Shown piece after piece: positions 20,653-33,345 of a stretch of DNA of 64,000 bases (positions are counted from its first letter, which is position 1; each line of letters opens with the position of its first letter). The notes under the pieces are model-generated. The model had not been told where the DNA came from. It saw only the letters and a program-made list of their open reading frames with translations, and ran no database searches. Origin of the DNA: Eumeta japonica. Taxonomy: Eukaryota > Arthropoda > Insecta > Lepidoptera > Psychidae. Location: NCBI GenBank assembly GCA_005406025.1, contig BGZK01000288.1, forward strand, positions 186,001 to 250,000. The letters are read 5' to 3'. A program made the translations under genes and the position numbers.

Positions 20653-23600
20653 CTGAAACATAGATAATAAATAAGTGTATTAAACCAATTTGTTTAAAGT
20701 AAATCTCTATTCATTTTTGACTAAATATGTAAGGTTACATATTCATGTTTACTAAGGCGGTTTATATATATTTTTTTTTTTGATAAATTTATTTTAATTC
20801 ACATTTTTTAGTTATCAAATAATTACAACTTTATAATTAATTTAGTTAAACAGCATTTGGGTTAAACCATGGTTAATACAATTGACCAGGCATTTTCTTT
20901 ACTTATACTAAGCAAGTGGAAAAGCATTTCTAATCCCAAATTTATTGTCCACTGGTAGTCACTCCAGAGTCTTTACATCTTAGTTGGAGTTGAACTACCA
21001 AATCATTATTATATACACTATATAAATTATTGTCATTCTTTGTCATAAAAAAAGTTCTACAATTGATACAGAGCACATTTTCATTCAATTCCACTGTAAA
21101 TTAATTCACTATATTACTACTGTTATTGCTAGAGTTCCGACGTGTTCCTGCCTAGACTGTCATTCTAAAATAATAACATGTGAACAAATAAAAATATGCA
21201 GATAGATTAATCAAGAGAAACAAATACTGTGTCAACTATTACTCTTAAACTAGTGTACACTAAAATGCACCAGTAAAAGAGCATATTACCATGCCACTTA
21301 CCATGCTTTTGTTAAGCACAGTTTTTCGACAATAACTCAAATCTGTATATCCGATGATACTCTAAATAATTTTCGTGGAAGGTATTTATTATTTTTTTAT
21401 TATTTCTTGGATATATAATTTTAAAAATAATGGGCTGGGGGAGACATAATTTATGCAACTTTCGTAGTGATTATATCCAAAAAAATTACTTAGAGACCAT
21501 AAGCTTTTTTTTAAAGAATTATCGAAATATGTGCCACACGTTGATGTTTTCTGAAAAATAATTTTTTCATCTTCTGTTACATGTATAGAGTGCCCCCTAG
21601 AAATATTTATTTCTGTTATTTAAATATCAACATAAGTAGCAGTTTACACAAGACCTACACTATAAATTTTATCAATATACATTTTGTAATTTTTGAGTAA
21701 AATGGATTGATGGATAGACAGACATGACAAAACTATAAGGGTTTTGTTTTTGCCATTTTGGCTCTACCCTAGAACCCCAAAGAGACCAAACACATTATAT
21801 GTGTCTGTAATATTTGAGTGCATCCCACAATGTCCTTAGGATCCCATCGTCAGATCCTGACTTGGTGATTATAGGAACATCTTGGGAGTACATCCTATTA
21901 AAAAAAAGAAAAATTCAAAATCGGTCTACAATGAACTAATAAACATACATGAAAAATACACATGAACAAACATAGAACCTTCTCATTTTGAAATCAATTA
22001 AAAATAACAGAACTCACAAATATTCCTCCTTAATTTTCCTTTAAAATCTTTGGTTTCCCAAGAAAAATGTCTTTCTTACTTGTTACATTTTTACTATGAA
22101 AATGAAATTGTATATACAAATACTCTCTTTATTTTACTTCTTCAAAGGTTGAATTTACAGGATCTATATCCGAAAAAGAAGCAACTGTACAAATTTCATG
22201 TTATTTTCAATAACATACTAAGGTTTCATAAGCACTTGAGGATTCAGAATCAATTAAGCAAGATATTTCATTGAACATAAATTACATCTCAAGAGTTTAA
22301 ACAAATATAATACAATAATCCCTCTGCAAATTGAAATTCAAGGAAGATGCAAATAAATTTGACTTATATAGGTATAAAAAAATTAAAACTTGAGTTACAG
22401 AGCTGAAACAAAAATTTGAGTTACAGATACAATTTGTTTTAGATGTTAAAAAAGTTAATTTTAAAAAGTTACCAAAAAAAAATATTGTCATAAATAGCTT
22501 AGCGAAATATTTCTTTTTATTACACTTTTATATAGCTTTGATAACTTTTAACTATTCAGAAAGACTCATGGTTTTTAATCTCAATATGAGAGTACTCATT
22601 TTAAAATATGGATTCATTTTTTCCATAACAAATGTCAGTATATATTGTTGCAAACCAGTAGAAAGCAAGATACTAACTAAATTTTGTTAATAAACAATTC
22701 CACAGATTAAAACTTTGATAAGTAGAGCTCAAAGGAAGGTCATAATAAAAATAAGCAAATACAAAATATGCCTGAAGACAATGTGTTGAGTCATCTAGTT
22801 CGGTGTTTTCCTTGTATTATAATAGACATTGTATTTAAAAGCATTGTTACAAACAAAACATTGAATTCTTTGAAGTAGATAAGTCAAATACAATTTTTGT
22901 TTTTCAGCTATAAATGGAAAAGATATAATGCAATAGCTTAAAAGCAATTGTAGGTGGTTTCAAATAACATAGGTCCTGTAATTCAAGTACTAGAGATTTT
23001 TGAGCTGACGAGATGAGAATGGGGATATTTTTCGTGTAAAAGATAAATTTGACTTAACAAGGTTCAAGCTATAGAGGTTCCACTGCAATTTATAAATAAA
23101 GAAGATCCATTATAACATGAAAGCATTCCAGCTATTTGAGGGAATCTAAAATGGGCCATGTAGTATTCCACTGCTTTTATGCGAACATATAAAAATTACT
23201 TTAATGTTTTTAACTAACCAACAACCTATTATTTTGGGTTATTTGTTTGTCATACAAATCTAACCACAACCATGATAAACAATTAAGTCTCTATGACTTG
23301 TTGCATAAATTAATTTTAATAAAATGTCAAACAACTGTATGACGATACATGCCCAATAGTATTAAATGATTACTTCATATTGTGAAATTTCCAAAATTTA
23401 CCTTCGCTACAGCGACTGTAATGGGAAAGCTTTCAGCAATTCTTTCAGGTGTCCATTCTGTCGGCTCTGTATTATGTAAATGTCTGATTTGTTCTTTCTC
23501 GCTCCAAGTCAATAGATTGGGTGTTGATTCTTCAAAATATTTGTTCTTTACAATTTGTCTTCTAAGCTGTTTACCTTGTAAGCGCTCTTCACTTTCATAC

Positions 23601-25624
23601 TCTTTATGAACTTCAGCAAGCTATAAAACATCAAAATATACAATTAATGTAATGATTTTTTGAGTAAGCATAATACTAATAGAAAAAGGTTGTGACGAGT
23701 TTAATGAACAAAGATTAAGTACCCTATATTATATATTGCACTATAAGATTAGTTAGTGACAATATCTTAACAACTACTAGTTACTATAACTACATCTACA
23801 TCCAAACAACTTATGGTTAATAATTTTCACAAAAGCGCCATTTAACTTGGTTGATGTGAAATTGTATGCGTTTCAATAACTGTGCAGATACTGGATTTAA
23901 AAGTAAATGCATTAATTTGAATGTATATTAGGTATTTGGATCAATTATCAAAACATGTTATATTAATTACAAGAAAAACAAACAAATATGGCATGTACAG
24001 AGTAACCAGATACAAAGATAAAAGGTGACAGCTAAATGGTCACTACATTTCTTAGGAATGAAAAAGAAATGGGTTCAACCCAGACCACGCGCATCTTGAC
24101 CAACGAATCTGAAGGAATGGGAGGGGCAGCACTTATAACTTCATTCCAGCATCTATAATTAAACTAATGATATACAGTACAAAATGTGATGTTTAAACAG
24201 CACCATAATATAAATAATTAATAACTATAAATTTTAATAACAGAGCCAAAAACAATTACAATTTTCATCAATAAGCTACCATATATCGAAAAATGCTATG
24301 AGCTAACTACTAGACTTGTAACATTCTAGAAATTTATAGTAAACAACCTTTCTAAAAAAACAAATACTAATTTATTTTAATATATAATCCATATCCAGTC
24401 TCACTGCAAGAGTACAGATTTTAGAAAACATTGAACTCTAGTCCCAATACAAGTCCTTTCTACATAAAAATTCTGGTGATCCTTCCCTGATATTCTAATT
24501 CACTATTTTCATAAACTAATACCTATTTCCCAAGAAAGTCGAAAATAATAGACAGAGAGACAATCTTTGAATACCTTTCTTACTTCACTGTACATCCATC
24601 AATTGTTTCATGTAAGCTTTCGGGCGTTTAGGATTTAGCCCTTCTTTACAATGCCATTAATTGAGTCTCATAATTTTTTTCAAGTTACCCCTGCCAACTC
24701 ATCAATTACATACATTCAACGCATAGATTAGTATAGGCCTTTACAAATTGCCTCTACTCTACACATCCTTTCCAGATGGCCGAATCACCACAACATACCT
24801 TTCTCTATTCTAATCACCACTCATTCTTACAAAGCACACCATTCCCTAACATAACTATTTCTATCTATATTCATAATTGCAAGCAAAGTTCCATGCATTT
24901 TATTTCTTGCATTTATTCTCCTTTCAATATCACTGTCATATTTACCATCATTTGTAAACAAACTATGCAAAAAGATAATTCTCTCAGCTGTTCAATTCAC
25001 TAACCCATTATACTATTACATATTCAATAATATTTTCACTTCTTTCAAACATCATGACCCTTAGTTTTGCTGATGAACATCAGTCTACTTTTGGAAGTAT
25101 AGATCTTCATTTCTTTCAAATATAGTCATTTACATAACATCGCCTTCAACTCGTACGCCAACAGCGTAAGGATCACTCGATTGTCGGCGTACAGGAGGCA
25201 AAAACCGGTACACATTTTTGTCCACATTCTTTACTCACCCATTCAAACGATACATACAGCTATCCATGCATAGGTTGGACGACCACGATGTTGCAATACA
25301 TCTCTGGCTGACACCTCTATCCACGTGAAATTAATGAATGCATACCCATTTATTACACTAAGATATCACAGCTTTCAGGTGTAATAATTTAACATAATAG
25401 TAACTTTATGAGATGACGATAATTGCAATACTAACATCCAAGAAGTCACTTTCTGATTCCTCGACATATTCTTCAACATTTCCATCTAAAGTTACGCCTT
25501 CTTTTTTAAAGACACCTACTCTGTGACTTAGGCCTGGATTGGGAGAATATCTGACTCGTCGATAGTTTCTAACAATTAGGTTATCGCAAGCAAAACATAT
25601 TCGCTTATAACTAAATGAAAGCAT
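19978..25624 (-). CDS. NGRN: Neugrin-like protein, 3 exons
   Basis: Coding exons on the minus strand: 25624-25436, 23620-23402 and 20652-19978, all joined in phase 0, giving 360 residues (the human protein is shorter, about 290). The middle contains LTWSEKEQIRHLHNTEPTEW, then PERIAESFPIT and KILKYPWKPATEQRIARHD; this is the helix-turn-helix-like core that defines the neugrin family. The N-terminus is basic and hydroxylated (KRICFACDNLIVRNYRRVRY), compatible with a mitochondrial targeting peptide. In mammals neugrin helps 16S rRNA stability and mitoribosome assembly; that role is inferred here. The C-terminal ~200 residues are charged and low in recognisable domains. The gene stands alone between the esterases and the transposon-rich interval. 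Symbol is by family, not by orthology test. Confidence 0.85.
20653..23401 (-). other. Intron 2 of the neugrin-like gene
   Basis: 2.75 kb of AT-rich DNA with a dispersed repeat at about 21300-21790. Nothing else recognised. Confidence 0.7.
21300..21790 (+). repeat. Dispersed moth-type repeat with GACAGACATGAC tail
   Basis: Contains a CAGTTTTTCGACAATAACT start region, GGGGGAGACAT in the middle, CTTCTGTTACATGTATAGAG, and the tail GATAGACAGACATGACAAAA leading to CTATAAGGG. I recognise this string order from high-copy lepidopteran repeats. It has no coding capacity, and the class is unresolved. Confidence 0.55.
23402..23620 (-). CDS. NGRN: Neugrin-like, exon 2
   Basis: 219 nt, 73 codons. The acceptor is TGTTTTATAG before C23620 and the donor is AAG|GTAAAT after 23402. 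It encodes LAEVHKEYESEERLQGKQL and the family signature LTWSEKEQIRHLHNTEPTEW. It is too short to be found as a gene by length, but both splice sites and the phase fit. Confidence 0.88.
23621..25435 (-). other. Intron 1 of the neugrin-like gene
   Basis: 1.8 kb. It contains one isolated satellite-like monomer (23826-23870) and a decayed non-LTR retrotransposon fragment (24595-25215) in the same orientation as the gene. Confidence 0.7.
24595..25215 (-). mobile_element. Decayed non-LTR retrotransposon fragment with RT active-site motif
   Basis: On the minus strand it starts with LLYADNRVIL; YADN at 25180-25191 corresponds to the YADD box of reverse transcriptase. Next comes a KSRLMFISKTKVMMF-like stretch, then IEKGMLW-stop-FGHLER near 24775, and further weak similarity to the tail seen at 5222-5830. 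Frames change and stops are frequent, so it is an old dead copy of the same or a sister family. Confidence 0.65.
25436..25624 (-). CDS. NGRN: Neugrin-like, exon 1
   Basis: 189 nt, 63 codons from ATG at 25624 to GAT|GTTAGT. The encoded start MLSFSYKRICFACDNLIVRN is basic and amphipathic, as expected of a mitochondrial presequence. It ends in an acidic EEYVEESESDFLD stretch that joins the next exon in phase. An open frame reading on past the donor is judged intronic. Confidence 0.8.
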
Positions 25625-27041
25625 AATTTCTATTTAATAACAAAGCTACCTAACAGTTAACCTTAAATCTTCAACTGACAAATATGTATTAGCCTGTTCT
25701 CCACAGAATAAACTATTCACGCAGTCAATATCACGACTAGCAAACCACAGAAGAGATTTATATGTCGTATTAGATTTGTTATCAAAGTGATACATTTTTC
25801 AAAACTGATTATGATTGACAGGCAATATCGGGGGATGATAATTGTCACATTTGTGATTAAGTAATTATACGGGGTTAAGTCTCTATAATCAATTGTCTCT
25901 CAATAGTTAATAAGGAGTAATGAATATATGAGGAGCAATGGAACAAAATTGATCAAATTCACTTTAGAATATTTTTTTTTTATATACTGGCAGTATTTAT
26001 TATTGTCTACAGTCTACGTGAAATTCATGGTTTAAATTATATCAAAAAGCTGTTTAAAATAATCACTATACTTGCATTTTTTTTTCAAAAGCGGTTATAT
26101 TTTCTTAGGACGGGAAATAATTACTGTTGAAGTCTTGTAGAACAAAATAATAAAATACTAAGTTAAGAATCTAACTCAATGTTCTTATGGAACAAATTCG
26201 ACCGAAAGTCAATTTTTTCATTGTGCTAATATTGTTACTTCATTATAAGAAGACGTGTAAACAAGAACTGAACAAAAATAAGTAAAAAAAAGTAATTAAA
26301 ATAAATCAATTTGGTTTCTAAACTGTAACTCATTTAATGAACAACTAAAACGGGAAAAATAAAAGTTTTATCCCTTAAAAAATCTAAGGTAAATTTGCCA
26401 ACTTTGTTTTTGAAGACGGTGCCAGCGTTATTAATTGAAATATACGTTCTCACTTGGTATTTGTAATATGGGGTATGATATAGATATACACTATTTGGTC
26501 TGTGCGAAATCATAGGTGAAGAGAACCAAATTGATGCCAGCGTTTGCAGCAGATAATTTAAGCGTTTTAGGGAGCTGTTTTAAACATTTGGACTATCGAA
26601 TACACATGCATTTTTTAAAAGTAATACTTAAAAATAAAATTTAACCACCAGAGTTGCTCTTTTATATACAATTGATATTTACTAACATTACTAACACTAA
26701 CATATGTGTTACATTTACAACGAGTTGCACTAAAAGGAAAAACATAATCGTTTTAAACGTCAGTTACATATCGAGCCTTATTTATCTAAAACAAAGAAAA
26801 AACAATTTTATTAATTGAATAATTCGCATACTATTTGATGTGACATAAATCATAAATTCTTCAATCACATTTAACGATATAGTGTGATTGGAGTAAATAA
26901 CTTGCAGTATTCCTTTGATGATTGTGGCTCAAATACAATTTTATAAGTAATTGATTAAAAACTAGCTGTTATAACAATTTCCATGTTTCATTTGAAAATA
27001 AATATGAAAAGAGTATTCAATAGTTGAACAAATATATAATA
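25625..27041. other. Intergenic region upstream of the neugrin-like gene
   Basis: AT-rich and presumed to hold the neugrin promoter. No clear TATA/Inr pair, exon or transposon end was identified. Confidence 0.4.
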
Positions 27042-28745
27042 TACTAGCTTCTGCCCGCGGCTTCACCCGCGTGAACTTTGAACACATTCCTTTATCTTAT
27101 GTATCGACCGTTTACGATCTCAATCCCAATCCTGATTTCGATACCGATTAGTCTCACTTTTGACTTTGATTGCAGTCTCGTTGTTAATTCAGAACCCGGT
27201 CTCGGACAAAGTAGATTATGGTTAAGAAGCCTCGCTCTGATTTCTGACCTCGGCACTGTTCCTTATTCCGATTCCGAACATGCTCATGGTCCTAATTTTA
27301 ATTCCACATTCAATTCCAACCATGGTTCCGTTCTCGATTCCGTCATCATCCGGTCTCGACTTTCGATTCTGCTCTTCGTCTTGTTTGCAATAAAGGAACT
27401 TTTTTGCATTTATAACTCGATTCAGTCGATGGATCATAAAAAAGAAGAAATTTAAAAGCATCTGTTTGGAATATCTAATTGTTAGTGTCAATAAATCCTT
27501 CATTAGATTGATCTGCCATATAATTTGTATCATATCGAAGATGACTTTTTCAAATACAAAAATTCGTGGGTATACTTTTCTTTTTCGAAAAGCATCAAGG
27601 CAGACATTGCGAAAGGCGAATTTCTTTCAAGGAAATATTATAACCAGTCAATTTTCTCCTGTCTAATATAAGTATTTATCGTGGGATCCTCCTAAGTAAC
27701 GGGTAAGATGCGATATTTTGTTCAGAGAAGTGATTTGTGAAATCTAGTATACCGGTTAACATCGGTAGCACGTGTCTATGGTGATTCTAGGATCCTTTTT
27801 TTTCACCCCCGCAAGAGTGGATGTCCGATATTTGGATACGCAGACAGCGGTTTGGAAGTGCACAGTGTTCCATTGCTGAGACAGCCTCAGCCCGCAACAT
27901 TTCTTCTAACATATTTGCCTGCACCGCCTACTGCTGAGGTCTCATAACAGATGAGAGACGAAAAACAAATATAGGTGGGAAGTGTCCCAGTTCAAAATTC
28001 GAAATAAGATACCTACCTTAACCTCTTTGTACAATATTTGATTGTGAACATCATTAAGTTTGATTATATATCTTTTTACGGCACTTGCTGTCGGTTGGCG
28101 CCCATTAATTATATTCTAATCATGTACAATGTATGTCTCAATTGATAAAACAAGTAATTTAGACGTAAGTTGAACTCTATTATATGTCAGAGGTCACATA
28201 AAAAACAACCAAACGCCCTGAACCTCATGTCTCATTAAACACAAATTAAATATTCTGTATTGTATCTTTATACTTTTATTTACTTATATTGACAAACTCA
28301 CTAATAAAAAGTACAGCTATACATGAATTATAAAAAACATATACACACATGCCAAAAAACAAATAGACAGACAGTAGCCTATTATTGACGCAATCACATG
28401 TTCTTACTGTCGGTACATATATTTTCATCAAGATCAGTAACAATTTTTTATTAATTATAGAAATGCGTGCAGACAGACAAAAAGAGTAGCCGGAAAACAA
28501 CAGCCTACCATTTACGAAATCAAATGTTCTTACTGTATACCAATTTTAATCATAATCGGTCAAACCGTTCTTACGTTATAAAAGCACACGCAGACAGACA
28601 GACACACAGTAAAATAACAGACAGTGGCCTGCCATGTGTGAAACTACATTTTTTTATTGTATACCAATTTTCATTTCGACCGTCCAAGACGTTCTTGAGT
28701 TATAAAAAGACATCAGACAGACAAACTGACAAAAATGAAAAAAAA
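27042..28745 (+). repeat. Modular dispersed repeat, copy B (long)
   Basis: Head TACTAGCTTCTGCCCGCGGC (then TTCACCCGCGTG). A ~280-bp tract of six-base-like words (CCGATT, GATTCC, CGGTCTC) follows at 27110-27390. After about 900 bp come three tandem ~125-bp units ending in CAGACAGACA, and the tail CAGACAAACTGACAAAAATG. The middle may contain an unrelated insertion. This is a family of unknown class; the other copies are at 11690, 38522, 50058, 59580 and 62912. Confidence 0.55.
28366..28735 (+). repeat. Three tandem ~125-bp units with CAGACAGACA ends
   Basis: Units begin near 28373, 28501 and 28624 with a GCCTACCATTTACGAAATCA-like string, contain TTCTTACTGTATACCAATTT and end in TTATAAAAGCACACGCAGAC-like sequence. 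Divergence between units indicates an old duplication. Confidence 0.7.
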
Positions 28746-28930
28746 TAGTATAATGCGAATCACTGCATCATAAAACGATTATTTATCACAAAATAAGTTT
28801 AAAAAAATAAATGTATAGACAGAGCCAATAGATTTATATAGTGGTATAGATTATTTGCCAAGGTAAAATCTTTGTTGCGTTTTAATATTATATCCTAATT
28901 TGTTATCGAGTTTTGAACTATCTTTTCATA

Positions 28931-29155
28931 GTCCGCTAATCGTTATATAGTTAATTTCTACGTATGTTTCATGCCAACTAGGCACATTCTCAGGAAAATA
29001 TAAACAGTCCACCATCAGGGCGTAGGTTTGGTCCGCATTTGTTGGTTGTTTTAATACTTCTTACGCCCTGATGGATATAACTGTCTGCAATTTCCTGAGT
29101 ATGTGCCTGGTTGGCATGAAACGTATGTAGAAATTAACTATAAGGATTAGCGGAC
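28931..29155. mobile_element. Fold-back MITE with ~95-bp arms
   Basis: 225 bp. It begins GTCCGCTAATCGTTATATAG and ends with the near-exact reverse complement, GATTAGCGGAC. The arms stay paired through CATGCCAACTAGGCACAT/ATGTGCCTGGTTGGCATG and CATCAGGGCGTA/TACGCCCTGATG, about 95 bp each, leaving a loop of about 35 bp. TA flanks both ends (28929-28930, 29156-29157). No coding capacity. It fits a TA-target, palindromic Tc1/mariner-type MITE. Confidence 0.85.
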
Positions 29156-29157
29156 TA

Positions 29158-31477
29158 AGACAATTATAAAAAATAAAATTAACACTTGCTTAGGTTTTCG
29201 ATATTTGTCAATCCTCTCGAATCAATATTCAATACTTTGGATAGAGATTCGTAGTAGCTGCATGCTAATGCATGTTGGCTGGCAGGCGTCTTTTATCCTT
29301 TGTTCTCTGTTGAATGAAATGGCCACCATTATTCAACTTTAAATATTGATTTTACACATTATTTCTATACATTATTTCATTTCAATGATTTCTAATGTAA
29401 GATTAGATTATTAGCTTTTGTCTCGACGCAAAATTTATTGTCAATTATTTTACGTTTGTGTACAAAAAACCATTAGCAGATAGCCATCGTCGGTTACGCA
29501 CTCAAACATATGGTGGCGCTACAGTCTATCGCCTGAACCATAGATGAATATGAATTTGGCTGAACGGTGGCGATAAGTGCCGAATCCGCCCCAAGTCGAT
29601 CTCATCGAAAGCACTATATATTCGAACCAGTATACACATAGATAATATTGATATATCCCTATATATATATCAATATACTCTAGTGTTCCGTGTTCCGAAA
29701 ACTTTTTGTGTTCAAGGTGCATCTAGGAATACGAAAATTTTTGGAGGTACACCATAAATGAAAAATCTGCCATTCGTTTTCATTTCCATCAGTTCTTCTT
29801 GCTCATTTATTGAAGAGCGTCCAAAAGGAATGCTCTCGGAGAATGGATTTCGAACCCATTCAATTCCCTTAATAAATACAATTTAAGTGTATGTTAGTAA
29901 TAATATCCCTTTTTGCGTAGTATTCTTATCTATTTTCTCTATTTTAGTGCATGTTGAATTGATTGGCCGCGATGCAAAAGCATGTAATTTTTTTTTCTAC
30001 CATGGTTTATACCTAATTATAAACTAAATCATGATTTTTGTTAAGCACGATATACTATTTTATGTAAGATAAGTAAAATATAAGGACATATTTCAAACAT
30101 TTCTAATTTATTTATTGTGTACTGAAAGTGTTCGGAGCAACAGTATGTTCTCTATGACAAATCAATAAACTCTTATTTTTTATAATTTTGCAGATACATA
30201 GATGATGATCCTTTGACTTTAAAATTTAGGCCACCTTGTAATCATAACACTAAAGGCCATAAGTGCAATAACCTATCATTAAATGACGTAATTATGAACC
30301 AATAGCAATTTTATAAGAATGAAGTAGAAGTATGGCAGGATATTTACTTGCAGACACATGTCTGTTATTCCTGTAGTAGGTAAAAGAACCCACTGAAATA
30401 AAACAGAAACCTTTTTGATACACTTTGCTATGTATAAAACAAGTAAAATGGTCCTATATGCAAAATATTTTGTTAAGAGCTTTTAATAAAATTTTTGCTT
30501 CACAGTCACATACCAAAAAAAAAAACAAAGGAGGAGAACGAAAAACTACAAAATTTTCAGATGAAAAAACAAAATATTATAAATTTTATATCTATATTAC
30601 CGGCAAAAGAAAACCATTATAACCTAAGAAAATTGCATAGAATTTATTTTTTTGTCAAATGAAATATCCTAAAATTGTGCACATCTTACAGTGTACGTAT
30701 ACAATGTATCAATGGAAAATTCAAATATTACAGTAAAAGAAACAATGTTTCGTGACATTATTTTAAATAATATTAATATAAGATTTTCTTCGCCAGCTTT
30801 AGATGTATGCAGTTCATGCGTTTTTTTTTTAAAGTGTTATAAAAAATATGACGGCCAGTGACCAAATACAAATCGCAAAATTATAACTAAGAGTACATAA
30901 AACGAGGGCAAACGTTTTTTACTACATCGCCAAGGAATGCACTGAGAATACTTTGTGTCTATGCTTCGATCTATAGCAAATTCAACCTTTACCTAAACCA
31001 TCGATTTAGGAGAGCTATTATTTGAGACAAATCGGTTTTCACAATTCCTGTATTATCGATATGGATGGGAAAGATCCTACTTTTTATACTTGTAAAAAAA
31101 CGGATCAATAGAAATAGATTCTGCCTCACTCAATTATTTGTCTAGATCTAATTTGAGATTTATTATAAAAATCCGATTTTGTGCTGATGTATATGGTGGG
31201 CAAAATAAAAACAGTCCAATAATCCATGCGTTAATCTTCTGTTTAAGTGTTCATGCATCCCCAAATATTGATGAAATATTATTGACGTTCTAAGTAAGAA
31301 GACACTCATTCCTACTTGTGACAAGACATACGGTAGATTGCAAAACGAACTCCGAAGAGTTAGCTTTATTCTAAGACCAGAATAAAACTGAACTATAAAA
31401 ATTTTGGGTCTGTTCGTTCATTAGACAAAGATAGAAGACCACATGATTTTTTAAAAATAGAGTTATTTTTCAATAAA
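29158..31477. other. Intergenic region without recognised gene
   Basis: AT-rich with simple AT tracts. No exon or transposon ends supported. Confidence 0.4.
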
Positions 31478-31777
31478 GTGGAGGATATAAAAAATTTAAA
31501 ACGAATACTTATTAAAAAAAAAAAAAAAGGAATGAAGATTGAAAACGTACAGTGCCGTATTGTCATCAAGAATAAACTTGTCCATATAATTACAAAGGTT
31601 GAAAGATTACTAACTTTCCCGATAAAAACTAAAATAATTTCCAAAACCGATCTTAATCCTGAAATCTGGACTTCTGTATTAAAACCAAATAAATCACATA
31701 CAATGATTATCATTGCACGCCCTTCGGGGAATAATCTGAAAATGCTAAGAAAAATGATGTCAATGAATTACTTATGA
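31478..31777 (+). pseudogene. Possible transposon-ORF fragment (DUF4780-like)
   Basis: The frame contains DLNPEIWTSVLKPNKSHTMI, resembling the start of a domain often found in insect retroelement-associated proteins (LDPEIW then a short beta-strand pattern). Only about 60 residues align by eye and there is no partner domain. It may be chance. Confidence 0.28.
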
Positions 31778-33132
31778 AACAGTTTGGTGGAAATTGGACC
31801 GCGTTGCCAGAATTGGAATGTTACAGGTCAACGTTAGAAACTTTTGATGTTTATAATTGAAATAACAACGAAAAAAATGAAGTAAATTGTAAATAATCTA
31901 AATGATGTAAAAGACGATGAAGACTGTGATTGTCACGAAAATAGCGATTTTAATGATTTAAGTTACACAATGATGGTAAAAGTATTGTGAGATATTAAAA
32001 TGTATAAATAAGTTTGAAAACTGTAAAAGCGAATACTAAATTGATTATTTTTAACTTTAAATAAATTGTCGTATGTAATGTGTAATGTAATGTGTCGAAG
32101 TAAGTACTAAAATTAAATTCATTTAACGCTAAAAATATCATATCCTAACTGTCATTTAAAATTTTAGGTTTATAAATATTTCATCATATCATTTTATTAA
32201 CTATTAAACTTATCATTAAATGTAGATTTATTGTGAGTTACGTTGCTTTTGTCAAAGGCCGAATTTTCCTTTCAGACTTCAAAACCAAATAAATGCCTGA
32301 TCTCTTAAATCATTACCGGATAAATCCACAACACTGGACATCTTAACTAGTTAAATGCGACGTTGTAAATAAAAATCGGTTTGGCTGTTATTTAATAATT
32401 TATTTTCATAACTTAATTTTATAATAGTGATTTATGTTTTTACCAGGTCTTACAATATTATTGCCCCTATAATTTGCTATATTTCAGCTTGAGTAAAATA
32501 CACCTTGACTTAGATTTCTACATTTTCGCTTTTACTGTAAAATTTAACAAAATGGATTTTCCAGCTTTTGTTTCGTTACTTCTCATATGTTAACTAAGTA
32601 TTTCTTTAGTTTTTCCAATAATTATGGCTTATTGGTGTCATATTTCTGTAAAGTAAATGAAAAATATCCTAATTTTATCGCCCAACCTATAATCTTCAGT
32701 GGAAATGAGCTATTCAACTAATAATATTTTTGAGTTTTATTGCCTCTCAGTATCATCTTTTATATGCACACATAGCTTTTTGAACTCAAGAATTTAAAAG
32801 ACGGTCGACTCTGCAAGCCATTCATGATATTTCTTGCTACTTTCGAGCTCAAAGCGTTTATATAAATAGCAGTATATTATAGTACTTTTCCAAGTTCTCC
32901 GTCTTCAAAAATATATTTATACTACTTTGATGAACTGGAAACCAGTTCAAAAACCTAACTTTATTAAAAAAAAAAACACTATTTTTATTTTTCAACATCG
33001 ACATCTTTCGAACGCGTTGTTCGATTTCGATCTGTTTTACGTCATTCGACTTAATTTTTTGAATGTAGATCGCTTTCGAATGTTACAAACTGTTATTTGA
33101 TCAGTTAATTCGTTTAAAAGTAACAAAAATCC
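31778..33132. other. Intergenic region without recognised gene
   Basis: AT-rich, no supported feature. Confidence 0.4.
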
Positions 33133-33345
33133 GGTACACGCGCTCATGCACATGTACTCACTCACGTACTCACGCATGCGCACACGCGTATACTCACGCA
33201 CTCAGCATTCACACGCACGCTCGCACACACACGCGTGCACGCACACGCGCTAACACGCATGCACGCACACGCGTGCACGCACACACATGCATGCACATGC
33301 ACGCGCTTGCCCGCACTTACGCACGTACGCACTTACGCAGTCATA
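33133..33345. repeat. Compound CA/CG microsatellite (CACGCA-type)
   Basis: Over 200 bp of nearly uninterrupted alternating purine-pyrimidine sequence made of CACGCA, CGTGCA, CACACG and ACTCACG words. It stands out strongly from the AT-rich context. Confidence 0.9.
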
